Numbered from the stretch's first letter, positions 16,451 through 22,562 are shown. The stretch: DNA of 33,724 nt from a virus (IMGVR_UViG_3300048433_000266:1-33724), one strand, 5' to 3'. Notes: generated by a model not told the origin, from the letters alone. A program made the numbers and translations.

Positions 16451-16681
16451 TTATAACTCCTTAGGGCGCAACTTTGGACGAATACTGGAAGACAGCTTGT
16501 CAGTCTCAATGCACCACATGTCTACGCTGCTGTCGGCAAACATGTACTCTGACATGTCCTCGTTGTCGCGGATCATAACCTGACATGCCTCATATGAGGG
16601 CAGCAGTATATACGTCTGTATGTCCATATTTCGTACAGTATATTCGATGTAAAACGCGGTAAAAAATTCGATTGCACTCAC
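16451..16681 (-). CDS. Hypothetical protein in the minus-strand operon
   Basis: 76 residues from GTG 16681; GGGAG is only just ahead of it, so the start is not certain, and a Met at codon 19 is an alternative without a ribosome site. The sequence has aromatic and acidic character: FFTAFYIEYTVRNMDIQTYI, SYEACQVMIRDNEDMSEYMF, ADSSVDMWCIE, and a basic C-terminus (RPKLRPKEL). It shows an alpha/beta pattern, no membrane segment and no motif I know. It lies between an unusual inverted-repeat gap and the HNH gene. Confidence 0.5.
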   Translation of the reverse strand: MSAIEFFTAFYIEYTVRNMDIQTYILLPSYEACQVMIRDNEDMSEYMFADSSVDMWCIETDKLSSSIRPKLRPKEL

Positions 16682-16705
16682 TCCCTGTTTTGCTAAATTG
16701 CGCTG

Positions 16706-16787
16706 GTGGGCGGCTTACTGAAACGTCACGACAAGATTTTGTTGGTCGTATCAGACCCGCTGTATCCCGACACATAGCGCCGCCCAC
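16706..16787. other. 82-bp element closed by a perfect 9-bp inverted repeat
   Basis: GTGGGCGGC (16706-16714) pairs perfectly with GCCGCCCAC (16779-16787) around a 64-base interior that contains further pairing (ACGAC/GTCGT around a GATT-rich loop). It occupies the only sizeable gap inside the minus-strand operon. It has tRNA-like length but no recognisable T-loop and no T-run at either side. It may be a structured RNA, a processing site or an inserted element. Confidence 0.4.
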
Positions 16788-16791
16788 ACGA

Positions 16792-17058
16792 TTATTTCTG
16801 GCAGTATTTTGCACGCCAATAACGCACGCTGCTCTCGGATATGCCTAGCTCTTGGGCAATGTCGCATGTGCGAAAGCCCTCGTTGACCAATTCCTTAATT
16901 AACGCCAACCGCTCTGGGTTATATGTTCCATGCGGTCTGCCCTTCTGTGTTGGCTTCGGCTGTTCGCGTTTTTGTTGTTGCAGTCCTGTACCCCATTTCT
17001 TGCGGTACGCAGCATTTTCTTGCTTGGCTAGTGCGGCCCATGCTGTGGCTATTGTCAT
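16792..17058 (-). CDS. Helix-turn-helix protein
   Basis: 88 residues; the ATG overlaps the stop of the upstream gene (TGA/ATG, CAT at 17056-17058). The C-terminal 45 residues are a Hin/resolvase-like HTH: GRPHGTYNPERLALIKELVN, then EGFRTCDIAQELGISESSVR with the recognition helix ending YWRAKYCQK. The N-terminal half is basic and Gln-rich (KQENAAYRKKWGTGLQQQKR) and may be a linker or second DNA contact. There is no catalytic recombinase domain, so it is more likely a small transcription regulator or a DNA-binding subunit. It is the only classical HTH protein seen here and lies in the operon read from the divergent control region at 18021-18091. Confidence 0.65.
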   Translation of the reverse strand: MTIATAWAALAKQENAAYRKKWGTGLQQQKREQPKPTQKGRPHGTYNPERLALIKELVNEGFRTCDIAQELGISESSVRYWRAKYCQK

Positions 17059-17228
17059 ACTGGCGCTCCTGTTACGTCATCTCTTTCACGTTTCATTGTC
17101 TCAACGACATGCTCTGCTGATGCCTGTATTGCATCAATATGCACTGCTGAGGCAGTTGGGTTTGCCCTTGCTGCCCTACAGTGTTTTACGATTTGCTCCA
17201 AATACTTTGCGATCTGGTTGTCTGTCAC
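17055..17228 (-). CDS. Small helical hypothetical protein
   Basis: 57 residues from GTG 17228. This start is chosen because GAGGA lies seven bases upstream (complement of 17236-17240), just after the stop of the upstream HNH gene at 17242. The earlier in-frame ATGs (17264, 17306) lie within the HNH gene and lack a ribosome site. The product is a helical bundle-like chain: TDNQIAKYLEQIVKHCRAAR, SAVHIDAIQASAEHVVETMK, with a charged end (RERDDVTGAPV). No family recognised. Confidence 0.5.
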   Translation of the reverse strand: MTDNQIAKYLEQIVKHCRAARANPTASAVHIDAIQASAEHVVETMKRERDDVTGAPV

Positions 17229-17241
17229 TGCTCGTTCCTCT

Positions 17242-17538
17242 TTATAATTGGTATCTTTGGTCATGATGCTTGTTGGCGAAGCTGTGTACTGCATGGCAAT
17301 TTGCACACAGTATTTCGCACTTTCCCATTTCTTGCTTAATTCTATCCAGTGAACCCTTTTTAACTAGAACAGAAATTGTACTATGCTTCTTGACTGGCTC
17401 TAAGTGGTGAAAGTGCAATGCTACGGGGTGATCGCTGTATCCACACCTAGAACACCCTTGGTTCATTTTGATATTATCCACATAAGCCTTAGCTCTCGCA
17501 GCCCTTACGACTTCGTTTTGCCTCGCCCTTGATCTCAT
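17242..17538 (-). CDS. HNH endonuclease with zinc ribbon (copy 2)
   Basis: 98 residues; the ATG overlaps the previous stop (ATGA) and has an excellent GAGGAGGGGA ribosome site. It contains CSRCG, then VALHFHHLEPVKKHSTISVL, and EILCANCHAVH. This is the same zinc-HNH layout as the gene at 16044-16397, with the two arms (CxxCG and CANCH) and the HH catalytic pair kept. The N-terminus is basic (MRSRARQNEVVRAARAKAY). The two copies differ much in sequence, so an old duplication or two separate acquisitions are both possible. It would nick or cut DNA; the target is unknown. Confidence 0.82.
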   Translation of the reverse strand: MRSRARQNEVVRAARAKAYVDNIKMNQGCSRCGYSDHPVALHFHHLEPVKKHSTISVLVKKGSLDRIKQEMGKCEILCANCHAVHSFANKHHDQRYQL

Positions 17539-17660
17539 TCTCCCCTCCTCTCATCACAGAACTCAATCCAACATGGCACACAATAGTGCGCACTATTTTG
17601 CCCATCACCTGTTAAAACTAGGCTGTCTTTGCCGCATTTTTTGCATGGCTGCTTTTCCAT
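17535..17660 (-). CDS. 41-residue zinc-ribbon microprotein
   Basis: The ATG at 17660 overlaps the TGA of the 30-residue membrane gene before it (TGATG), which fixes the start; the frame extends further upstream only through that gene. The product MEKQPCKKCGKDSLVLTGDG is followed by HYCVPCWIEFCDERRGE. CKKCG and CVPC form a four-cysteine zinc ribbon with a nearby fifth Cys. Very small zinc ribbons often serve as RNA polymerase-binding or DNA-binding adaptors in phages, but nothing specific shows which. Its stop overlaps the next gene (ATGA). Confidence 0.6.
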   Translation of the reverse strand: MEKQPCKKCGKDSLVLTGDGQNSAHYCVPCWIEFCDERRGE

Positions 17661-17752
17661 CACCATATTCCCATCACAACGCCGACGATCCAGCCTAATA
17701 CAGCGACGCCTGTGCCGCAAATAATAACGTAGTCTTGCCAATCAGTTTTCAT
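17660..17752 (-). CDS. 30-residue single-TM microprotein
   Basis: Below usual gene-calling limits. The ATG at 17752 has AGGAG seven bases before it and lies within the last codons of the coiled-coil gene. The TGA at 17662-17660 overlaps the next ATG. The peptide MKTDWQDYVIICGTGVAVLG then WIVGVVMGIW is a short charged N-terminus and one membrane helix. The good ribosome site plus double overlap make it a likely real gene. It could modulate a membrane protein of the host, for example in superinfection exclusion or holin control. No family is known to me. Confidence 0.55.
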   Translation of the reverse strand: MKTDWQDYVIICGTGVAVLGWIVGVVMGIW

Positions 17753-17963
17753 TTTCTAGCTCCTCAATTTTCTTTTCATGCTCTGCGATACGATCTTTCG
17801 CGTTGAATATCGTTAGATCAAACGCGGCTAAGTCGGCGCTAATGCTGCCTGATCTGACGCCGCTGTTCTGTGTGCGCATGCGGTCTTGGGCTGCGCGTTG
17901 CTTTTTTATAAACGCTTGCTCAGTTGCGATCTGATATTCTAACTCTTCTTTTGTCATGTCCAT
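17742..17963 (-). CDS. Coiled-coil protein, first gene of the minus-strand operon
   Basis: 73 residues starting MDMTKEELEYQIATEQAFIK; AGAGGAAAGGAA precedes the ATG. Two heptad-rich helices (residues 4-30 and 45-73, ending AKDRIAEHEKKIEELENEN) are joined by a Gly/Ser loop (SGVRSGSISADL), so a helical hairpin or dimer is expected. No catalytic features. As the first gene after the divergent control region it should be expressed early or with the HTH protein of the same operon. Confidence 0.65.
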   Translation of the reverse strand: MDMTKEELEYQIATEQAFIKKQRAAQDRMRTQNSGVRSGSISADLAAFDLTIFNAKDRIAEHEKKIEELENEN

Positions 17964-18020
17964 TTCCTTTCCTCTGTGAAGGCAGGTTACAGATGCGCTA
18001 GCTTGTCGTCAACATATTTA

Positions 18021-18091
18021 TGTGCAAGATGTGCAAGCAAATTTTCTATTGACTATTAATATACTGACGTGCGACTGTGCAAAATGTGCAA
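18021..18091. promoter_or_regulatory. Divergent control region with paired TGTGCAA repeats
   Basis: Four copies of TGTGCAA occur as two pairs: 18021-18027 with 18030-18036, and 18076-18082 with 18085-18091. In each pair the spacing is 9 bp (pattern TGTGCAAnATGTGCAA) and the pairs are 55 bp apart. They lie between the first minus-strand gene (start 17963) and the plus-strand gene at 18103; the second pair abuts the ribosome site of 18103. AT-rich -10-like hexamers (TATACT 18060-18065; TATATT on the minus strand) sit between the pairs, without clear -35 boxes. This looks like an operator for a direct-repeat-binding regulator, controlling divergent transcription. Confidence 0.6.
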
Positions 18092-18102
18092 AGAGGTAAA
18101 AT

Positions 18103-18693
18103 ATGAGAAAAAATATACACATACCCGATTTACTTGCTGAAACGATTGGCAAATATAGACATGATGCGCGGTTTAAGAGTGAAACTGCTGCAATCGTTGA
18201 TCTACTTGGAAGGACGTTGGCAGACATATATGCACCATCTGCGTCATATGTTTATTTAGCCTACAGTGACGCGAAAAACCTATATAAAATAGGCGTTTCA
18301 CAGCAGCCAGCAGAGCGGATGAAAGAGCTGTCTGGTGCGGAATACGGTGGGGTGAGACTAAATGCCGTGATAAAAGGCGGCAGGGTTGCTGAGCAAATAG
18401 CGCACATTTTATTTGATCGCTTTCGGGATCATGGAGAATGGTTTGCGGTCAACCAAGATATTGCTAATTACTTTCGAGATCACGGTGGTGCGATAAAATT
18501 AGATGGCAAAAAGTTTGGCGTAGAAAAAGAGCAATGGAACCATCGAATTAAGAAAGAACTAGCAGATGGCATGCGAGAGTTGCAAAAAGCACGAGCAGAG
18601 CAGGGCATCAACCAAACACTGCGTGACCTGACAGAGGAGGCGTTTGACCTTTATTGCAATTACCACGGCGTCAAGGCGAGGGAAGCCGCATGA
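18103..18693 (+). CDS. RHH plus GIY-YIG (T5orf172/Mug113-like) protein
   Basis: 196 residues; AAAGAGG precedes the ATG. Residues 1-42 have the ribbon-helix-helix pattern: strand KNIHIP, helix LLAETIGKYRHDARF, then KSETAAIVDLLGRTLADIY. Residues 48-115 match the GIY-YIG subfamily of T5orf172/Mug113: SYVYLAY, NLYKIGVSQQPAERMKEL with Tyr 61 and Arg 72, Glu 97 in AEQIAHILFDRF, and GEWF. The C-terminal part is helix. A DNA-binding domain joined to a small nuclease-like domain at the head of the early operon suggests a regulator or a site-directed nuclease. The TGTGCAA repeats lie directly upstream, so autoregulation is plausible. The stop overlaps the next start (ATGA). Confidence 0.68.
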   Translation: MRKNIHIPDLLAETIGKYRHDARFKSETAAIVDLLGRTLADIYAPSASYVYLAYSDAKNLYKIGVSQQPAERMKELSGAEYGGVRLNAVIKGGRVAEQIAHILFDRFRDHGEWFAVNQDIANYFRDHGGAIKLDGKKFGVEKEQWNHRIKKELADGMRELQKARAEQGINQTLRDLTEEAFDLYCNYHGVKAREAA

Positions 18694-19163
18694 CTGTCAT
18701 CATCGGCATAGACCCTGGCTTTTCAGGCGCAGTCGCATTTCTCTGGCCTGACATGAAGCTCGAAATACACGACATGCCTGTATTGAAGAACGCCAAGGGC
18801 AAGACGGAGCTTAATCTGCACATACTGCACGAGCTAATGACACCCGAAGGTGACGAGCCGCACATGGCATTCATTGAGCAAGTGGCAGCAATGCGCGGTC
18901 AAGGCGTGTCGTCAATGTTCCGTTTTGGCGAGACATACGGCGCAACGCAGATGGCAGTCGCAGCTCACAAAATCCCAATACAGTACGTCACGCCTGCAAA
19001 GTGGAAAGGTTACTTCAGACTAAACCGCGACAAAGGTGTGTCACGCGGTCTGGCAACGCAGCGTTTTCCAGACTGCGCAAAGATGTTCGAGCGCGTCAAA
19101 GACGACGGCAGAGCAGAGGCAGCGCTGATTGCGCTATATGGAAAGGAAATGAGTAATGTATAA
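18690..19163 (+). CDS. RuvC-like Holliday junction resolvase
   Basis: 157 residues; the start at 18690 (ATGA overlap) is preferred over an upstream in-frame ATG inside the previous gene. The RNase H-type core is visible: MTVIIGIDPGFSGAVAFLWP with Asp 8, AFIEQV with Glu 63, a central FRFGETYGATQMAV helix, and KDDGRAEAALIALYG with acidic residues near 138-143. These four acidic positions form the metal site of RuvC-family resolvases. It would resolve branched replication or recombination intermediates before packaging, in the replication module beside a RecB-type nuclease and the primase-helicase. Confidence 0.85.
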   Translation: MTVIIGIDPGFSGAVAFLWPDMKLEIHDMPVLKNAKGKTELNLHILHELMTPEGDEPHMAFIEQVAAMRGQGVSSMFRFGETYGATQMAVAAHKIPIQYVTPAKWKGYFRLNRDKGVSRGLATQRFPDCAKMFERVKDDGRAEAALIALYGKEMSNV

Positions 19164-19593
19164 AGACGATACCGCTCTCATAATTCAAAATATGGAAAAA
19201 TTGCTAGAAATGTGGGGGTCACATAATTTTTATCGCTGTTATGACGTAATTCCGATTTTGCAAGAGCGATTGAGCATTAGGGCTGCTCGTTGTTTAGAGC
19301 GCTGGAATGAAGACCTGACAAACCAGCCAATCAAAACACTTTTTGACATTGATATGACTAGCGATGCCATGCTTTTAACAACAGCTAATTTTGGAGTAAA
19401 ATCAATGCGAGAACTCCGTCATGAAGTTGCTGAATTAAAAAGAGAATATAACATTATTGAACCGCTGCCCCTGAAAGAACTTATGGCGCAGATGAAAACT
19501 TTAATCCAAACATGCGGCGTCACGGATGCTGATAAAATTTGGAAAGCAGCAAAACAACAGCTAGAAACTGAACGCGCTAGGTATTTCACATGA
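19156..19593 (+). CDS. Helical hypothetical protein of the replication operon
   Basis: 145 residues; the ATG overlaps the preceding stop by eight bases. The chain is mainly helical: DTALIIQNMEKLLEMWGSHN, then LQERLSIRAARCLERWNEDL, a middle block with TTANFGVKSMRELRHEVAEL that resembles the helix-hairpin-helix-like C-terminal segment of RNA polymerase alpha subunits, and KELMAQMKTLIQTCG. The alpha-CTD-like signature (NFGxKSxxEL) is notable, since in bacterial alpha it contacts UP elements and factors. Similarity is over about 20 residues only, so this is a hint, not an assignment. It lies between resolvase and nuclease genes, all overlapping. Confidence 0.6.
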   Translation: MYKDDTALIIQNMEKLLEMWGSHNFYRCYDVIPILQERLSIRAARCLERWNEDLTNQPIKTLFDIDMTSDAMLLTTANFGVKSMRELRHEVAELKREYNIIEPLPLKELMAQMKTLIQTCGVTDADKIWKAAKQQLETERARYFT

Positions 19594-20339
19594 ACGGCTT
19601 TGAAAAACACCGCATAAAGCACTTGTCAGCCTCATCAATAAACCTCTGGACAAACGCACCAGATGTCTGGGTTGCAAGCTACTTGTTCGGCAGGCGAACA
19701 CCAATGGGAGCAGCCGCCATGAGAGGCATTTGTACCGAGGATGCTGTGGTTGCCTATCTGACAGGCCAAAGCGACTGTGAGGCAGCTCTTAGCGCCGCTC
19801 TGGATAAGTTTGATAAGAGCTTTCCTATTGGCGACGAGAAGACAACAAAAGAGCGCAACATGATTGAGCCTTGCATGACCCTCGCACTGGAAGCACTGGC
19901 AGACTACGGCAAGCCAGAGTTTCCAGAGGAAGGTCAGGAAAAGATCAGCATAACAGCCAAGACCGACGACTATGAAATACCTGTAATCGGCTTTCTTGAC
20001 CTCGTATTTCCAGAAGCAGGGCTTGTCATAGACCTTAAGACGACTGGCAGATGCCCTTCTACAATGTCGGCAGAGCATCAGCTCCAACGCGCAATCTACC
20101 AAAAGGCAAAAGGCAACCAGGCAGTCAAGTTCCTATACGTCACGCCAAAGAAAACAGCATTATTAGAGGACGGCGATCCGAATGAATTATTGGCACGAGC
20201 AAAAAAGCAGATCAGTAGACTGGAAAAGTTCCTACGCGCTGGGAGCAAAGAAGACATTGCAGAGGTCATTCCAGTCAATCCAAACACTTTTTACTGGAAC
20301 GGTGCTGAGGCTCTTCGGGAAGAACTCTATGGAATATAA
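19590..20339 (+). CDS. PD-(D/E)XK nuclease, RecB/Cas4-like
   Basis: 249 residues, ATGA overlap at the start. The motifs of the RecB-type branch are in order: HLSASSINLWTNAPDVWVAS (typical N-terminal helix after LSxSxIN), GICTEDAV with Glu 50, GFLDLVF with Asp 137, VIDLKTTG with Asp 148 and Lys 150, and HQLQRAIYQ with the QxxxY pair (166/170). This is an intact catalytic set. It would act as an exonuclease or end-processing nuclease in phage recombination or replication. Neither a 4Fe-4S Cys cluster nor a helicase domain is seen. Its C-terminus overlaps the start of the next gene by 11 bases. Confidence 0.82.
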   Translation: MNGFEKHRIKHLSASSINLWTNAPDVWVASYLFGRRTPMGAAAMRGICTEDAVVAYLTGQSDCEAALSAALDKFDKSFPIGDEKTTKERNMIEPCMTLALEALADYGKPEFPEEGQEKISITAKTDDYEIPVIGFLDLVFPEAGLVIDLKTTGRCPSTMSAEHQLQRAIYQKAKGNQAVKFLYVTPKKTALLEDGDPNELLARAKKQISRLEKFLRAGSKEDIAEVIPVNPNTFYWNGAEALREELYGI

Positions 20340-20697
20340 TTTCAACAAATCACACGCATGGAAGTCAGACCCTGACGATTTATTCATGGACAACGTGTAT
20401 GCCTTCCGCGATATCGTAAACCTCTACAGCCACAGCATTGACTTTTACTTTCCCAATTATCACGATGCGCCGTGGCAGGTACAGGCAGAAATCAGCGGAG
20501 AAAAAGTAAACTTCTGGCCTCACAAAATGAAGGCGCACATAGAATACACAAAAGGCGGGGCAGTTGAAGGCCGCTATCGCATCATAGACCTGATTAACGA
20601 ACAGATCGCAAAAGACCCAGAAGGCTCGTCAGGCAAGTCAGATGACTGGACACTGGCAGACGGCTGGGATGACGATGAGTTTGATCTGTTCGAATGA
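20329..20697 (+). CDS. Small protein with acidic C-terminal tip
   Basis: 122 residues from ATG 20329, inside the end of the nuclease gene and preceded by GGGAAGAA; a longer in-frame start at 20182 runs through the nuclease gene and is rejected. The N-terminal 80 residues are a mixed fold rich in aromatics: DFYFPNYHDAPWQVQAEISG, EKVNFWPHKMKAHIEYTKGG. The end is very acidic, DGWDDDEFDLFE, like the protein-docking tips of SSB-type proteins. It lies between the nuclease and the methyltransferase in the replication operon. The role is unknown; a binding partner or inhibitor of a replication protein is possible. Confidence 0.65.
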   Translation: MEYNFNKSHAWKSDPDDLFMDNVYAFRDIVNLYSHSIDFYFPNYHDAPWQVQAEISGEKVNFWPHKMKAHIEYTKGGAVEGRYRIIDLINEQIAKDPEGSSGKSDDWTLADGWDDDEFDLFE

Positions 20698-20708
20698 TGG
20701 GAGTTGAT

Positions 20709-21899
20709 ATGAAATATGGAAGTGTATGCTCTGGCGTTGAAGCCGCTACAGTAGCGTGGCATTCGCTCGGTTGGGAGCCACAGTGGTTTAGCGAAATTGA
20801 AGCATTCCCTAGCGCTGTTTTGCAGCACCGTTACCCAGAAACGCCGAACCTTGGCGATATGACAAAATTTAAGGAGTGGCCTAGTGACCGATCAATTGAC
20901 CTTCTTGTTGGAGGAACGCCCTGCCAATCATTCAGTGTCGCAGGACTTCGCAAGGGACTTGATGACCCAAGGGGAAACCTTATGCTCACCTATCTTGCCA
21001 TTGCTGCACAGTATCAGCCCAAGTGGGTGGTTTGGGAGAACGTCCCCGGCGTCTTGTCTAGCAACAGAGGACGGGATTTTGGAACCTTCCTCGGGGCGTT
21101 GGGGCAACTCGGGTATGGGTTCGCCTACAGAGTGCTTGACGCTCAATACTTCGGAGTGGCACAGCGACGCCGACGTGTTTTTGTTGTCGGACACCTTGGA
21201 GACTGGCGACGTGCCGCAGCGGTTCTATTTGAGCGAGAAAGCATGTCAGGGCATCCTGCGCCGAGCAGAGAGACGCGGGAAGAAATTACCGGATACACTT
21301 CAGGCAGCTTTGGAAGCTACAGTGAGAGTAGCGGAGTAGCGTCCACAGTGACAGCCGCAGGAAGAGATATAGGCGGGGGATCGGAAACGCTTGTGGCGAA
21401 AACTTTAACCACTGGCACTGGTCGTCAGTTTAACGCCGAAACGGAAAGTTTCGTGACTGAACAGGAAAAGGTGAACACGATCACTGCATCATATGGCATG
21501 GGTGGGGCTGATTTAGAAACCAAGCCTGTCGTTTATGGCTGGAATAGCGAGTTCAACACAATGAAAGACGCGATGCCGACCATACAGCGTGGTGGACAAG
21601 GTGGGTCACAAGATGGCGTTATGGACGGAAGCATGACCGTGCGCAGATTAACGCCAATTGAATGCGAACGATTGCAAGGCTTTCCAGACAATTACACGCG
21701 CATTTCATGGCGCAATAAATCACCAGATGATTGCCCAGATGGGCCGCGATACAAGGCTATGGGCAACAGTATGGCCGTGCCAGTGATGCGCTGGATCGGT
21801 GAAAGAATACAGCAGGTGGAAGCATTTGCTGCAATCCCAGCGCAGGGTCACGCGCACAACAACGTCAACAACTCAAACACAGGAGAAAATAATGTTTGA
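20709..21899 (+). CDS. DNA cytosine-C5 methyltransferase
   Basis: 396 residues from ATG 20709, with GGGAG at 20699-20703; an upstream ATG at 20694 lacks this site. The motifs are complete: SVCSGVEAATVAWHSLGW (motif I, AdoMet), GGTPCQSFSVAG with catalytic Cys 72 (IV), WENVPGV with Glu 110 (VI), AQRRRRVFVVG (VIII), ECERLQGFPDNYT (IX) and YKAMGNSMAVPVM (X). The variable region between VIII and IX (residues about 165-315) is Gly/Thr/Ser-rich and holds the target recognition part. No partner restriction enzyme is present, so it most likely protects phage DNA from host enzymes. Codons 59-210 also encode a second protein in the +1 frame. The stop overlaps the next start. Confidence 0.92.
   Translation: MKYGSVCSGVEAATVAWHSLGWEPQWFSEIEAFPSAVLQHRYPETPNLGDMTKFKEWPSDRSIDLLVGGTPCQSFSVAGLRKGLDDPRGNLMLTYLAIAAQYQPKWVVWENVPGVLSSNRGRDFGTFLGALGQLGYGFAYRVLDAQYFGVAQRRRRVFVVGHLGDWRRAAAVLFERESMSGHPAPSRETREEITGYTSGSFGSYSESSGVASTVTAAGRDIGGGSETLVAKTLTTGTGRQFNAETESFVTEQEKVNTITASYGMGGADLETKPVVYGWNSEFNTMKDAMPTIQRGGQGGSQDGVMDGSMTVRRLTPIECERLQGFPDNYTRISWRNKSPDDCPDGPRYKAMGNSMAVPVMRWIGERIQQVEAFAAIPAQGHAHNNVNNSNTGENNV
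20884..21339 (+). CDS. Nested gene in the methyltransferase, +1 frame
   Basis: 151 codons wholly inside the methyltransferase gene, in the +1 frame. It begins with GTG at 20884, preceded by AAGGAG at 20871-20876 with 7-base spacing, a strong ribosome site that has no use for the host gene. I recognise from memory the pattern of recurrent, unnamed phage and prophage proteins starting MTxQLTFLLEE and containing SGWFGRTSPASC, GNSGMGSPTECLTLNTSEW, LETGDVPQRFYLSEKAC and GILRRAERRGKKLP; both frames seem conserved. It has no known function. It may act on host restriction or modification or assist the methyltransferase; this is speculation. Confidence 0.75.
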   Translation: MTDQLTFLLEERPANHSVSQDFARDLMTQGETLCSPILPLLHSISPSGWFGRTSPASCLATEDGILEPSSGRWGNSGMGSPTECLTLNTSEWHSDADVFLLSDTLETGDVPQRFYLSEKACQGILRRAERRGKKLPDTLQAALEATVRVAE

Positions 21900-22509
21900 A
21901 ATAGACTTAGGAAACACAGGTTCCGACATCAATACGTTCCTCGGCTGGTCAGCACGAGGCACACAGGACGGCGCAATCAGAGCCAAGCAGTTCTACTTAC
22001 GCGACGGCGCAGCGAAGGATGAATACGAAGCAGCGCAGACAAATGGCTTTATCCTAGACCTCGATAGCCTAAAAACAGGTTGGCAAAAGTCAGAAGGCAT
22101 TGCAGGCGTAGCACCTGAATGGAAGTGGAACCCATCAACAAACCAAATGATGGCAAAGCCTGGTGATGACTATAAAAAGGGCATCTCAGTCAAATGCGCC
22201 ATCGGCGGTGGCAAAGTCGCCATGTGGGAACAAGCAGGCGCAGCAATCTGGTCTGCCATCACTGACCTAGCGCCGAAGCTAAAGGCACAGCCAAGCGCAG
22301 GCCAAATGCCGCTCGTCAAAATGATAGAAGCCAAAGAACTTAAGTTCACAAAAGGCTCAACATGCTACCCTGTCTTTGAAGTCGTTAAATGGGTGGACAA
22401 GCCAGACTGCCTCAAAGAAGGTGCTGCGGCAGGCATTGCAACAGAACCAACACCTGCTCCACAGCCCGAGCCTGCACCAGCAGCCGCGGCAGACGACATG
22501 GAATTTTAA
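21892..22509 (+). CDS. Probable single-stranded DNA-binding protein
   Basis: 205 residues; AGGAG at 21881-21885 precedes ATG 21892, which overlaps the methyltransferase stop. The N-terminal 165 residues have an alternating strand pattern (MFEIDLGNTGSDINTFLGWS, FYLRDGAA, GFILDLDSLKTGWQ, YKKGISVKCAIGGG, ELKFTKGSTCYPVFEVVKWV) that suggests an OB-like fold. The rest is a Pro/Ala/Glu linker (EPTPAPQPEPAPAAAA) ending in DDMEF, like the acidic tip ending in Phe by which SSB proteins recruit partners. It lies just upstream of the primase-helicase gene. It is probably the ssDNA-coating protein of this replisome; the fold has not been verified. Confidence 0.7.
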   Translation: MFEIDLGNTGSDINTFLGWSARGTQDGAIRAKQFYLRDGAAKDEYEAAQTNGFILDLDSLKTGWQKSEGIAGVAPEWKWNPSTNQMMAKPGDDYKKGISVKCAIGGGKVAMWEQAGAAIWSAITDLAPKLKAQPSAGQMPLVKMIEAKELKFTKGSTCYPVFEVVKWVDKPDCLKEGAAAGIATEPTPAPQPEPAPAAAADDMEF

Positions 22510-22516
22510 GCTAAAA

Positions 22517-22544
22517 TGCCGTGGCGGTATTAATCGCCACGGCA
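22517..22544. other. Hairpin between SSB-like and primase-helicase genes
   Basis: A perfect 10-bp inverted repeat, TGCCGTGGCG and CGCCACGGCA, with an 8-base loop (GTATTAAT). There is no T-run, and the helicase ribosome site (GGGAGGG, 22551-22557) follows within a few bases. It might be an mRNA processing or attenuation hairpin that sets the level of the primase-helicase relative to the abundant SSB. Confidence 0.6.
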
Positions 22545-22562
22545 GTCACAGGGAGGGTAGAA

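Noticed and set aside
16792-17058. HTH protein considered as a site-specific recombinase or integrase remnant
   Set aside because: Only the Hin-like DNA-binding part is present; there is no catalytic Ser or Tyr domain and no attachment-like duplication.
17243-17248. TATAAT on the plus strand
   Set aside because: It lies at the end of a minus-strand gene, has no -35 partner at 16-18 bases and no gene to serve on that strand.
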